Below are positions 47,784 through 59,837 of a stretch of 64,000 nt of DNA, piece by piece. Below the pieces are notes generated by a model. That model was given only the letters and a program-made list of their open reading frames with translations, made no database searches and had not been told where the DNA came from. The DNA is from Gamsiella multidivaricata (lineage: Eukaryota; Mortierellomycota; Mortierellomycetes; Mortierellales; Mortierellaceae): assembly GCF_025024155.1 (NCBI RefSeq), contig NW_026251717.1:496001-560000 (forward strand), given 5' to 3'. The position numbers were made by a program, and so were the translations under genes. Positions within the stretch are counted from its first letter, which is position 1, and each line of letters starts with the position of its first letter.

Positions 47784-48993
47784 TTACGCGACCAAAGGGA
47801 ACATGGCCTTGCGTCCCCGGGGATAATCTGAGAACTCTTTGCGGTATGTCTTGTGCTTCTTGACAGCCCAGATGTACATCTGGCCGACGGCAACAATAAA
47901 GAACAAGTGGGCGGACCAGGACATGGTTAGGATGGAGACCGCTAACCAGGACAGGGTCTCAAAAAAGTAGTTAGGGCACGACACCCAGTCAAAACCATAG
48001 CCGCGAGGAATCTTGCGGACACGGGTACCAGGAGGGCGGAGGTTACGCAGAGTGACGTGAGTGCTATAGTTGGACAGCTCGGCAAAAATGAAGAGGGCAA
48101 TGCAGCCGTAGACAAGAGCATCGCTTCTCTCGGCGACCTTCGCGCCAGCGGCATTCCAGGGGCCATACACCCAGTAGGCGAGGTTGACTCCAGACAACAA
48201 ATGGTAATGAGCACTGTTCTTGAAGACATTGCGGAAGGGCATTGTTCCGTGAGAGAAGCGATGGACAAAAACGGTCTCGTACTCGCGCTTCAAGAAGTGA
48301 ACCATCACCATCCAGTAGGCCACACTATAGATAAGAGTAAAGACAGGTCGTAGATATGGTTGTGAGTAAAATGAATTTGCATTGATACTGATCAGTCAGG
48401 GTCATGACATTCGAGATATCGTGCTCCATGTCATAAATGCATGGATGCAGGATGTGATAAGAAGTACGAAAGAACACGCCACTTTAACGTGCAAGCTCCA
48501 AAATGATGGCGAACGATAGGCGAAAGGACGTACGTTTGCATCCAAGAGTGCTCGAAGGTCTGCCCGTAGAACAACGAAGGAAGGTAATAGATCAGAGGGT
48601 GGATCAACAAGGGACCACCGTACTCGATCAAGAAGACAGTACGCCAGCTAATCTGAGGACCTGGATGACAATTAAAACAGCTCTCTGTTAGCGAACAACG
48701 ATAGGATAGAGTCAAGAGACGCGTTCTTGTTGGGTAAAGAATGCCAAGTTACCAAGGTCCTTGAAAGTGACAGAGTCGCCGTCCTTGATGCCATAGTCAG
48801 CGAGGGTCTTGCCAGACTCGAGCGCGGCCTTCTCAACGGTCAGGCGCTGGCGGTCGGGGTACAGCTGGGGAAATTTCTTTTCGATAGCAGCCTGGACCTC
48901 TTCGACACGGACATCGGCAGGTGAGCCGGTGAGGTCGAGAGTGATGGGGAACTTGCGCGACTTTGCGGATCGGGGGGTGATGACTAGTTTCAT
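47784..48993 (-). CDS. TSC13: Very-long-chain enoyl-CoA reductase
   Basis: 302-residue ER enzyme of the fatty-acid elongation cycle: reduces trans-2-enoyl-CoA to the saturated acyl-CoA for sphingolipid and wax synthesis. Exons 48993..48753, 48660..48534, 48324..47784; phases close. Residues 1-80 form the ubiquitin-like N-terminal domain (LTVEKAALESGKTLADYGIK). Membrane part: ISWRTVFLIEYGGPLLIHPL, then HFLKREYETVFVHRFSHGTM, a TECR signature. The C-terminal steroid 5-alpha-reductase fold has VRKIPRGYGFDWVSCPNYFF and ends KHKTYRKEFSDYPRGRKAMF, as in yeast Tsc13 and human TECR. Upstream in-frame codons before 48993 are not needed for the family match. Shares a 248-nt divergent promoter with the THADA gene. 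Confidence 0.95.
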
Positions 48994-49241
48994 ACTGATG
49001 GCAGCCGAGTAGGGGATGACTTTGTGCGAGAGTTGTAACAAGCAAGGCGTGTTTTTTTTGGGTTTTGGGCCGTTGAGGGGAAGAGACCACGAGAAAAATG
49101 AATGTTGGGTGGCTGGCAAATGCACGATGCAAAGCAAGTCCTGGCCATACTCAATCGAAAACATTTTTTTTTTTTTTGGTCCTGCACAAGATCCCTTCTC
49201 CTCGGTCGCTTCCGTCAAGCAGCAATAAAGGACAACGACCT
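48994..49241. promoter_or_regulatory. Shared divergent promoter (TSC13 / THADA)
   Basis: 248 nt between opposed start codons; contains a T run at about 49166-49177. No clear TATA box. Confidence 0.45.
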
Positions 49242-52200
49242 ATGGTGCTGCACCAACGAACCAAGCAGGCCTTTCAGTCCAAGGATCTGTCTGTCGCATA
49301 CTCGCCCTGCTGGTCCGATCTCGTAGAGCCATTCAGACCTCTCAGTCAGGAGCACCCCCTTGTCCAGGCATGGATCCACTTTGTTAGCGAGTCCAAGCAC
49401 GAGCAGGAGACCTATGGCAGGACCACGGCTCAACAGCAGGCTGCTGCGTTCAAGAAGCTTGGTAGGACTAGCTGCCGTAATACGACGGCAAAGCCATTAG
49501 ACTGAGAAGATGTCCCATCGTGTCCACAGCTCACGCCTTGCCCCTTATCTCCATGAACGCTCTAGAACAAGCGGCAAAAACACAGAAGGAGAGAAACAAG
49601 CAATTGATGGATCAGCCCGACTTTCAGAGGGCATTTGCCCAGTTCCTCGCCTACTACTACATTGCCTCAGCCAAACTTGCCACGCGGAAACAGATCTTTG
49701 CGCTGATCCAGACGCTGCAGCCGTACTTTCAACCAGACGAAACAAATCAGGATGGTGTGATCGTATCCGCACTGCGATCAGGCATCATGAACAACATCTT
49801 TACAACAGGAACACAACCCAGTATCGAGATCGACATGGCATGGCACCAGCGCGCCCTTTGCCTATATACTACTCTCGACTATGCTATGGGAAGAACCGCC
49901 CTTCATGCTGACATGCACACCATTCTGGAGCAGCTGTCACAACTTCTCCATTCCCGCGTTCAGGCAACAAATGTAGAGGCAAGTTCTGGAGTCTTAAACA
50001 CAGTTTTGGAACGATGATTCTCGTGAACCAAGCGCTTACCTCGCTATTTCAATTGATACTTGTAGATTCCTAGGGATCACGTTCCAACTGAATATACAGA
50101 AGCAATGCTGGACCTGGAGTTCATCCTTAAGCTGATTCTTGCCATAATATCTCGTCTAATCGTCAGCACCACCAGCTCTTCGCCCCTTTCATCCCTGCCA
50201 CAAACACTCTCTCCAGCAAGTCAGTTCGAGATCTCTTCGACTCACAGTCCGCAACAGTATATCATTCAGATTCTCAAGGACGCCATTTCAGTCTCATCGT
50301 CTGCAGTATACCATCGCGACATCTCTTCCATATCGGGAATGATCTTTGCCAATCTCATCGATCTGACTTCTCCGAGTGTCCAGGAGGCAACACGTCGCAT
50401 CGTGGGTCTAGTCTTTGGAGAAAATGGACAGGACTCCAGCTATTTGCCCGACATTCCCGGAGTCATGGTTGAGATGGACTTCGGATGGAATACATATCTA
50501 GGTGAGAAATGTGGTCCTGGCGAGGAGGATGCTGGCATGTATATGTTGGGGATCGTCCGTGGACTGTTGACCAACATTCGGCAGGAAGCCCTTGTCATGC
50601 CGATCGAGGACATATCGCGGTGGTACGCGCCAGCAGTATTCGATGACTTGCAGACAACTGGCCTTGTGCTGCACCAAGTCCTGTTTCATGCCATTGCCTA
50701 TCTGTGCGCAACATCCAAGGACATGTCCAGTAAGACGTTCGCATTCGAGACCATGGGTCACTGGCTTCAACAGACAAAGCTTCATCTGGGCGAGAAATCA
50801 ACAGCATCGATACAGATGAAAGAGAGCCTCGCCAACTGTATCAATGAGCAGGCCCAGGAAAAGCTGACGACATACGTATTGGATTACTGGGAGGATCCCG
50901 TGGACACTGTTCAGCACAAAGTCAAGAACATTCTCGAGCTGCTCTTGGACATTGTCTACCTGAAATCGAATTTGCGGAACGAACACACAACGCCAGCCTT
51001 CGTGACACAGCTTCTGGAGCGCATTCTTATGGCGGATGGACATCGCAAGTCCAAGTACCCTATCTTGGCTATTCTGGTTGGAAGAGTTTCCATTGCGGAG
51101 GTAATCGTACTTCGACAGGACGCACTCGCTCAATCCATCTTGGCATTAGAACAGCTCGCAACAGCACCGGGAGCCGCCGTCGCTATCAATGCTATGATTG
51201 ATAAAGCATGGAGAGAGTGTCTGGAACTGGATGCCAAGGGCGCCAACGTTTTATACACTCCCGCGACAACAAAAAAGGTTGCCAAGAACGCAGCAGCTGA
51301 AGACGTCTCGACTACTGACCTCAATGCTTCTCGCACGGCACGCAAGGCTGCAATCCAGCCTTGGATTCATTTTTGGCTGAAGCCCATTGCGCAGGCTCTC
51401 ACCACAGATAATGATTTGATCCGCAAGCATCTTGGCCACTTTATCCTCTCTCCTCTGTTCTCGATATGCCCAGAGGCCTTCTGGACGCTTCTCGATGTGC
51501 TCGGTGGCCGGAGCGCTTCCTATCCAGGCTATGTCGCAGAGGAAAAATATCGATTCAACGCCATTGTCCTAGCAATCAAAATTGCCCGCTCACTCGACCT
51601 TGTAGATGCTAGCAACTACGCTCAGCTGTCCTCCGCCACAACAGGAGCAATCGACTCCGACTCTGATATGCCCAAGATCGACATCTCTATCCTGCATTCG
51701 GCCATGTACAATGTCTCTGGCGACATTCGCATAGATGTACTGGGTATTCTTTGTGAATCGAGACGATCCACTACCGCTGTCGCCTCCGTCGAGTATGAGC
51801 TGCTGATGCAGTTCCTCCCTCTTAACTTGAATTCCGTCGTTCCTGATTTCCGTCAAAAGCTATACTCCCACCTGGCAAAGTTCTTGACTCGCGTCCGAGG
51901 AAACTGCTACGTGCTAACACGAGAGATCGCTCGGCTTCATACTCCTGTTGGCCAAAAAAATCTGACCCAAGCCGATGTCGCAGCCATGATCAGTGAGCGT
52001 GAGGCCAAGGTTGCAGAGACAAAGGCGTTCCTGGAGTGGCTTCTCGACCTTATCTTCTCCTCCATTTATCCTGGAGCGTCCTTTCAACGAGTGTCAACAA
52101 GCCTGAGGCTGCTCAGCGTCATGATTAAGACGTTCGGTATCGAGAGCACACCTCTTCCACCAGGTTCCAAGCCAGACGATGTCTCGCGGTTCCCTTTCCA

Positions 52201-55200
52201 GCTGCCGTTCGCCAACGAGAAGCATACAAAGGTTCTGCTTGGATGTCTTTCAAACCCATTCGACCACTGCCGCGAGCAGGCGCTCGAGGTTCTGATGACC
52301 TTCAAGGCCCCGTTCTCAGGATACACATCCATAGAGTCCGTTGATGGTTTGATCCGATGGGGCCTGGACTGGTTGAAGAGCACTCGAGCAGGCGAAAGCG
52401 ACTCTGGTGGATTGGTCTTGAAGACCGTTTTCGTAAAGTATGCTATTGAGCTGAATTGGGATATCCAGCTTCCTTACGAGGATTCCAGCGATCTACGAAA
52501 TGTGCATTTTGCCAAGGAAACCAAAAACCCTGCTGGTATGTCCTATCGAATCGAATTTGAGATGAGTTATGTAAATTTCCCGGAACACCTTTCGCTCATA
52601 TATCTCAACCGCGTTATTTTAATTGCAATGCAGTTGACTTTGCTATCCGCCTGCAAAATTTACTCCGCATCCAGCTCGAGAAAGCGAGGGTGAACCAGTT
52701 GGACTCTGCACATAACCACCCTTTGCATGGGACCCTTATTGGGCTCCGTTATATCTTTTCCTCTATCGATTATGCCTCGCCCGTCGTCACGAATCATCGT
52801 CCACTGTGGCAGGCCGTTCACTCGGACATGATGGATCTTGTTGAGAGCGTCTGCGGCATAGTTATGGGCGTCCTCTCCAATCCTTCACCCGAAGGTAACA
52901 TTCCTGCGACGTTCACAGAGATGGAGGAATCGATCGATGCTGTGATCAGCTCGTCTGGAGGCGACGAGTTTGAGCAGAGTGGAGGACCGAACCACCAGGT
53001 CATTCTGAGCTATTGCTGGAGAGCCATCAAGGAATCATCCGCACTTATGGAGCTTATCCTTTCCAAGGCCACACTCGGAAGCAGCACGCTCAAGGTTGAC
53101 GGAATTCTCGAGCCCAGCGCGTTGGGCCGCGCAGGTGGGCTTTTCCGTAGACTCTTGACTACCATCCGTCATCCAGGAGCGTTTTCATCCGTATTCCCTG
53201 CCTACATCTCGCTCTGCACACGACTTTTAAACTCGGAGGACTCTGGTCTGGCAGCACTACCCCGCGTGTGGCTGGAAGAGAACCTCGATGCGATTTTGAG
53301 CGACGCCATTTCGGTGACCCGCCGATCCGCTGGCTTACCCCTCTGCATCCTTGCAATCGTGAACGCTGAGCTCTCGGACAGTCGCCGAACATTGTTGCCC
53401 ATGGTTATGCGCCGCGTTATGGCCATCGCCGCTAAACCCGTCAGTCCCGACGCCAATCAACAGGTCGATCTCCCGCAGATTCACGCCATGAATGTCCTGC
53501 GACGGCTCTTTATGGACGCCAAACTCAGTACATCGGTCTTGCCCTACGTCGGTCAAGGACTCGAGCTCTCGATCCGCGCCTTTTCCTCGCCTTCTTGGGC
53601 GGTGCGAAACTGTGGAGTTATGTTGTTCTCGACGTTGCTCCATCGCGTATTTGGTGCAAAGAGAGTTCGTGATGAACATCTGGCGATCAACGGTATCACC
53701 AGCCGTGAACTCTTTGCTCGTCTGGAGGGACTCTGTGAATTCTTGCAGGGCCAGCTCGAAGTGGCTGTAAGTCAGCTCTTAAGTGCTGTCTCGTCGCAGG
53801 ATCGGGTCCATCCGGGGCTGTATCCAGTTCTGACACTGCTGTCGAGACTGCAGCCCAGTTTACACGCCGATCCCGCAGATGCAGTTGACGGAGGCATGTC
53901 AGCCTTTGTGGTCTTGGTTCGTCGATGTGCTGCAAGTGCTATCTGGAAGACGCGTGAGATGGCTGCAAGAGCTTTAACTCCATTGATCGCCTCTCGGAAG
54001 CTAATGAATTTGGTGGTGGATATCTTGCACGGATGCTCAAAGGCCAATATCTCTCAGAACGAGATCCATGGATTGTTGGTCCAGGTGCAGTTTCTACTGC
54101 GTGGACATCTCTTGGGCGAGGGTGTTGCCGACCGCCAAGTCCGTCGGTCGTTCGTGACCCAATTTGCAGACGCGTTCGGACCTGTTACAGAGCGCGTGCT
54201 CAAGACTGGCTGCCAGGTGAATCGATGGATGGTTCTTTCGATCTATACTGAATTTGTCCTAGGACAAGAGTGGATGGGTCGGAATACCATCGAGGCCGAA
54301 GACGGGGCAGAAATGGAGATGGAGAGTGAACGAGAGGAGATGAAGCGATTGAGCGATTCGCACTTCAAGGGCATTCGCAACTTTATTGTGGACTATACTG
54401 TTGTGGGGCTCCTGGAGGAGAAGAAGACATATCGTCAACAGATCGGCGGACACCTCGTCCGACGACTTATGGTCAGGACCGTTATCTCAGCGTCCGTCCT
54501 CGGCGTGAACTCTGCGCTGTCGAGGACTCAGGCGACCGCCATGGTGACGACCCTACTGAACGACGACGACTACGAAGTCCGTTTAGAAACTCTTGAGACA
54601 CTTCAGCGGCTCTTGGAGTCGAACAGGGAAGGTGTCGAGGCCAATCTCGATATCGCTGCGGTTCACAGCACCCTGATCGACACGCTATTCGAGGGCGAGG
54701 AGAACCTGGAGTGCCTTCGACTGGAGGTGGCCATGATCTCAAGCTTGGGGGGAAACAAGCCCTTCCCCGAGAACTCTAGAGTCAACATTGTTGAGTTTTG
54801 GGATCAGCTGTATATGCGTATTGACGACGAAGCCGCTGGAGGTGTTGCTGTTGTCGAGGCCATCCTCCCTGCCACAGGCAACGTTTTTGTTCAGGTATGG
54901 CGCATATTATGTGTTCCGTATCGATGCGTTCAATCTATGTACGCACATGTTGCTAAACAACACGATATATCGTCATTAGATCTGGAATGATGCCAGTGTC
55001 GAAGAATCCCTACGTACCGAGTGCTTGAACCGGTGGGCAGGCTCCATCCGCAAATTCGCCAATGAAGACCAGGTAAACGGCTGCGCCCAATGACATTTCT
55101 GATTTACAAGGCGATATGTCCCGTATACAACACCCGTTCTCACGTCTTTTTTTTTTTTTTTTTTTTTTCTTCTTTCGACAATAGACACTGCAACTGCGGG

Positions 55201-56110
55201 AGGCTGCATTGGAATCCATCGCGTTCTTTACAAACCAGCTGCTGGATCCCGCTCAACCACAGCCCTCCGTAGAGAAGACTCGGGCGTATCTCCAGCTATT
55301 TGAGACGCTGATCTGGCAGCTGCAAGATGACGAGGCTGACGTTCGCGAGGAGACGACTTTGATTGTTTCACGAGGCACTCGTCTCCCGTATGCGGTCTCT
55401 TCCGAGAAAGCTCTGACTCTAGTGTATGACCACCAGGCTAAGCTGTTTGCAGGAAAGGATGCTAGCGAGACACAGATGCAGCTATTGATCGAATCTCTAG
55501 TATCAAGCCTCGAGAGTGCTGGCAATCCAGGTAGGGGTTCAAGTCCCTTGACTATTGACTGACTGGGTTTTATTGATTGCTTCGTTATATTAATCCATTC
55601 CCATTTTCGTGTCCACCTATAGCTCATCTGGTCGCAGAGTCGCTCCAGCCTAGCAAGATGCTGTTCGATAAGGAGTCGCCTAATCTGTACCGCGAGCCAC
55701 TGCTTTCGATGCAATTGACAGAACGTTCGTTGGAGCAAATACTCGCACGCCCTGATCTACCAGCATCAGTGCTCGGTCGTCTGAAAGTCTTCCAGCAAAA
55801 GTGCATCCACCAAGTTGCTGAGGTTCATCAGGCGATCGAGAACTGGCGTCGGACCGAGGCTGGACAGGACCGATCGCCGTGGGGTGTCAGTGGAAGGAAG
55901 CCCGTGTTTGAGGTCCTCTATCGACTGGCGAGTGGAGGCAGTCTGTTGGACTCTAGAGCTCATCCTGAAATCAGCGTCGAGCAGGAGGCCACGGCGATGG
56001 AATCCATGGAAATTATTCGCGATGCCTCCAAAGTCCATCCTGTTGTGGTCGAAGCCAGTCAACATCATGACAAGGAGCAGCGTCGCGGGCGATTGTTTCT
56101 GATCGAGTAG
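49242..56110 (+). CDS. TRM732: THADA/TRM732 tRNA-methylation scaffold (DUF2428)
   Basis: 2108-residue helical-repeat protein; exons 49242..49461, 49530..49978, 50066..52535, 52634..54894, 54980..55072, 55185..55530, 55623..56110. In yeast Trm732 partners Trm7 to 2'-O-methylate nucleotide 32 of the anticodon loop; the human homologue is THADA. The DUF2428 core starts near NQLDSAHNHPLHGTLIGLRY, then VILSYCWRAIKESSALMELI and SPSWAVRNCGVMLFSTLLHR, which are the best conserved THADA stretches. The rest is HEAT/ARM-like helices, and the length is typical. Intron 2 seems to use a GC donor (GAG then GCAAGT at 49979). A GT donor six nt upstream (49973) would also keep frame but lose two codons. Intron 5 carries a 22-nt T run. 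Confidence 0.9.
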
Positions 56111-56205
56111 ATTGAGAGCTGCCTTTTTATTTCCGGATACACATTTATAAAATAATAAATAATGATATCCCATGTACGCAATGCCGCTATATGGCTTGAC
56201 CTGCT

Positions 56206-57793
56206 TTAATGCTTGCTGCAGTGTCGTTTGAGAACAGACTGCTCAGCACTGGATTCCGAGCTGTACCCCGGGAACACGATGGGCCAGCAAACCGGATGCA
56301 ATTGTGGATAATGCTGTGCCACTGCATTCATGACGCCCTTGTAAAGCACCTCGTTGCCCATTCTCCTCAAATGAAATCCATCCATGAGATAATCCTCCAA
56401 CTGATCCGACTCGTACAATTCGCAGGAACCCTCGATCTGACATTGGATATCGGACCAAACGTTGACGACAGGCACCCGGAGTTCCTGTCCGACTTCAACG
56501 CAGGCATCAACATATTCCTTTGTGACATTGTTGGATCGATCAAGGGTCTGGTTAACAGCAGTGAGCGATGTCTCCCACATGCTGTCGTGGACTGGGGCGG
56601 GCGTGACAAGGATGATCTGGGTGTCGGGCGAGTAATTGGGTGACTCTGGGTATCGGATAGAGGTGATAATAGACTTTAGATTCTCCCTGTACGCGTCCAG
56701 AGCGACGTGCTGGCGTGTATGAGGAAAAGACGCGTCGTCGGTTCCGAGAGCAACGACCACCAGTTTCACAGGTGCCGCGTTGGGTCCCTTGGACTCTTGG
56801 TGAAGCAACTCTGGGAAGATGGATTTGACCCAATGTGTGTTGTATCCTTAAAAGTGAATAAGAAGTAAGGGAGCAAAAATGGACATAGCGCATGAGACGA
56901 TTATGGAAGCACGTTTTTTTGAAACCCTGCCTTGCTTTTGTGTTCGGCATATATGTGAGGCTAAAAACACACTTGCCTGGGAATCCACGAAAGATCAGAT
57001 CGGCCCGTCCAGCCCATTCGTCCGCCAGATATCCGAGCCAGCCATGGGTAGCATGCGTGTACCCGTACATCGAAATGGTATCAGCGAGGACCACGATTTT
57101 TCCAAAGAGTACGCAGTCTCCATCGTCCTGTTCCTTATCCCTGCCCCCTCGCTGCTGCTGTTGCTGTTCCTGATTTTCCTGAGTTAACGGACAAATGGGT
57201 GTCATCATAGGACGAGGCACACCACGATCTGTTGGGCCCATAGAAGCCATGGAAGAGAGGAACTCGCGATCAGGGCCGATCTGTGGTGACTCTAGAATAC
57301 CAACGATGATCTTGAAGTAGAAGAACGTTGCGGTGACGACCAGGGAGACAAAGGCGATGGCGGAATTGAAGGTGTAGGCGTTGACGTAGGTTGGAGTGAA
57401 GGGCGCGTCGCGCGGCAACCTGCCTGTGCCGTCGTATACTCGGCCATTGTAAAAGACCTTGCCGCCTTGAGATTGTTCTGCGTTGGGCGGTACTGGCGAC
57501 GGCGTTACTTCGGTGCCCGGCACTGTTGCTCCTGGTCCAGTTGCTGTTACTGTGGAACTGCCTGTAGGCGATACGTGTTCTGTGGATCGATCTGCGCCGC
57601 TGTTATCGGGCTGGTTGGCTGCACGGCGCCGGAGGGTCGAGTCCTGGGTTGGCTCTGGTGTCTGCATCGGGAAAGGAATTGGGGCAAAGTTGCTGTGTGA
57701 GTAAATCCGGTTTTGCGATGCGGTCAGGACAGAGAGGATGGATGTGAAGAGGTGATGGAGAAGTAAAAAAAGGAGAGGTGCGTGTAGTGGCAT
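56206..57793 (-). CDS. Membrane-anchored SGNH/GDSL-like protein (IAH1-related), catalytic residues altered
   Basis: 485 residues from the Met at 57793 (509 if the Met at 57865 is used). Exons 57793..56977 and 56846..56206, joined through a GC-AG intron (CCCAG then GCAAGT). N terminus: signal/anchor-like PLHAPLLFLLLHHLFTSIL, a Ser/Thr/Pro-rich stalk, then a clear span (AIAFVSLVVTATFFYFKIIV). The C-terminal half aligns by eye with isoamyl-acetate esterase IAH1: GWLGYLADEWAGRADLIFRG, FPGYNTHWVKSIFP, and the block V DGFHLRRMGNEVLY with its Asp and His. Block I, normally GDSIT with the nucleophile Ser, reads LADTISMYG here, and block III, normally GANDA, reads GTDDAS. So both the Ser and the Asn are replaced: either a pseudoenzyme or a Thr-dependent variant. 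Confidence 0.8.
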
Positions 57794-58018
57794 GGTCTGG
57801 AGATTACTCCGCACGTTCAGGGTTTTATCGGCGGAGAATGGAATGGCTGGCATGGGTCGGGCCATATTTATTGGAGGGCCATCGCCATCTTATCCGAGGT
57901 ATCAGCGAAATGAAATGGGGACAGTTTCATGTAAGCAGAAAGCTTAATCGGGCAGTTGTTTTCTGTTTCCCTGGGGATGATGTTGCGCGAATCCATCATC
58001 CCTCTTCACACTCCGCCT

Positions 58019-58053
<35 letters not shown>

Positions 58054-58149
58054 CTCTCATTCACTCGCAATCCGCGCTTCCCAGTCCCTCTTTACAGATC
58101 TTCCCCCCCCCTCGTAACAGGGGCAGCGCTGAAACAGGAGAAGTCGACC
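57794..58149. promoter_or_regulatory. Divergent promoter (SGNH-like / PARG-like) with CTTT microsatellite
   Basis: 356 nt between opposed ATGs. A (TTTC)n tract of about 8-9 units at about 58019-58053 and further pyrimidine-rich sequence lie upstream of the plus-strand gene. No TATA box recognised. Confidence 0.5.
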
Positions 58150-59721
58150 ATGGCTGCAGCATATAAGAAGGACCATCTGTCCTCTCGGCCAGTGTCCATG
58201 CAGCAAAAACTGCAGCAGATGCAGATGCAACAACAACAGTACCAGGTCAAGCCGATCACCATCAGGTCCAACTCGATGAACCTCCCCGGGTTCTCGCAGC
58301 CCAGACCACAAACCCGTTTTGCCCGTTTCCTCCAGTACGGTCAGCAGGCGCTACTCAAGCTGAAGCGCTATCACAGGATACAGACTCGTCGAGGATTTGA
58401 GCGTAATTGGTACCAGGTTACGGCCGCATTGCTGCTCTTTATCGTCTTCCTATCCATCTCCCGGCTCTTTACATCGGTCACGTCCTTTCGGTTCTCTCGG
58501 AGCGCTCGCTTGGGCCCCAAAATGTCCGAGACCATCCATGCTCTCGAATCACTCCAGTACATGACGAGCTCAGGGGTTATTGTTAACCTGAACAAGAACA
58601 AACTGGATTCTGGAGTGAGGCGGGCAAGACTATATCAGGGCACAAGGCTTCGGAGACAGATCATGGACTTGCAGGATGATCCCATCGTCAGGGTTGTGAA
58701 CGCCGACTGTCTGGACGAGGCATTGAGACTAAAGCGACGTGGTTTCAAACCTGTTGTGTTAGATATGGCCAACAGACAGTATCCAGGTGGAGGTTAGTGT
58801 GTTCAGCATGTCTATCATAACCCGGGACATTTTTATTTTTTATTTTATTTTTCCGCCGCCTGGACCCTCTCTCTCTGTTCATGTTCGCTTACCGAGATCC
58901 CGATACCTTGTCCTCCACTTGCTAGATTACCTCTCTGACGGAACTACACAGGAGGCGGGGCTTTTTCGCAGGACGAATTTGCACCAATGTCTGGCCACGG
59001 AACCAAGGCGCTCCGAGTTCTATCCGTTACCGAGCCAAGGCGCTGTGTACTGTCCGAACATGGTTGTGCTAAGGAAATCGATCAAGGAAAATGAAGAGTT
59101 CATGGAGCGGCCCGAATGGATGAGTTTTCTGGTATGCACCTTCCTTGATGGCAGACTCGCTTTTGTGCTCACTTGCTGTGGACCATGACATTAATCGCTG
59201 TTGTATAATCGATAGGCCATGGCACCGCTTCGAAACCCTCCGCTGGTCCCGAATGAAGCGAACGAGATGATCCTGGGTGAAAGAGCGATCATCATCACCA
59301 AGAAGAAGATTCAAAATATGTTCCGCATCGCCCTTGACAACGGTTCGTCCTGCAATTGATCGACTCGGCTGTTGTTGTTGTTGTTGTTGTTTATTGTTAT
59401 GTTTCAGCTATGCCTATTAATGCTAATGTATTTTTGCACAATGGTCGTTCTGTAGGACACGATGCAATTGTGTTATCTGCATTTGGATGTGGTCGCTTGC
59501 ACAACCCACCAGAGTCAACGGCCCAGATATTCAAAGAAGTGATCCGGACGAATTACATGGGTGGCGCCAAGAAAGGGCGAACCTTCAACGAAATTGTCTT
59601 TGCCATCACTGACTACAAGAGCCAGGACGACAACGTGGACGACAGCTATAACTACGACACCTTTAAACGCGTCATGGAAAGCCCAGACGAGATCCTAGAC
59701 GAGCGCGAGGGCGAACTGTAG
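58150..59721 (+). CDS. Membrane-anchored PARG-like (TIGR02452/DUF2263) protein, altered signature
   Basis: 413-residue protein; exons 58150..58792, 58926..59131, 59216..59342, 59456..59721, phases close. After a Gln/Met-rich, basic N-terminal tail a single span follows (VTAALLLFIVFLSISRLF). The rest matches the TIGR02452 family, the bacterial/fungal type of poly(ADP-ribose) glycohydrolase with macrodomain fold: VRVVNADCLDEALRLKRRG, VLDMANRQYPGG, LFRRTNL, GAVYCPNMVVLRK, MFRIALDNGHDAIVLSAFGC and GCGRLHNPP. The PARG signature GGG-x(6-8)-QEE reads GGD-YLSDGTT-QEA here (intron 1 falls inside it), so the third Gly and the catalytic second Glu are changed. It could bind rather than hydrolyse ADP-ribose chains. 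Topology (cytosolic or luminal catalytic side) cannot be told from sequence alone. Confidence 0.82.
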
Positions 59722-59837
59722 CTAGAAACAGGGTCGCCTTATTTATATTTTTTCTGTATCATAATATTTATTGAATTACTTTACATCTGTATCCCACAAA
59801 ATAAACAACTTTTTTTTTTTCTATTTTTTTTTTTTTC

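Noticed and set aside
55528..55550. GGTTCAAGTCCC, T-arm-like
   Set aside because: It lies at an exon-intron border of THADA; upstream sequence is coding and cannot form a tRNA.
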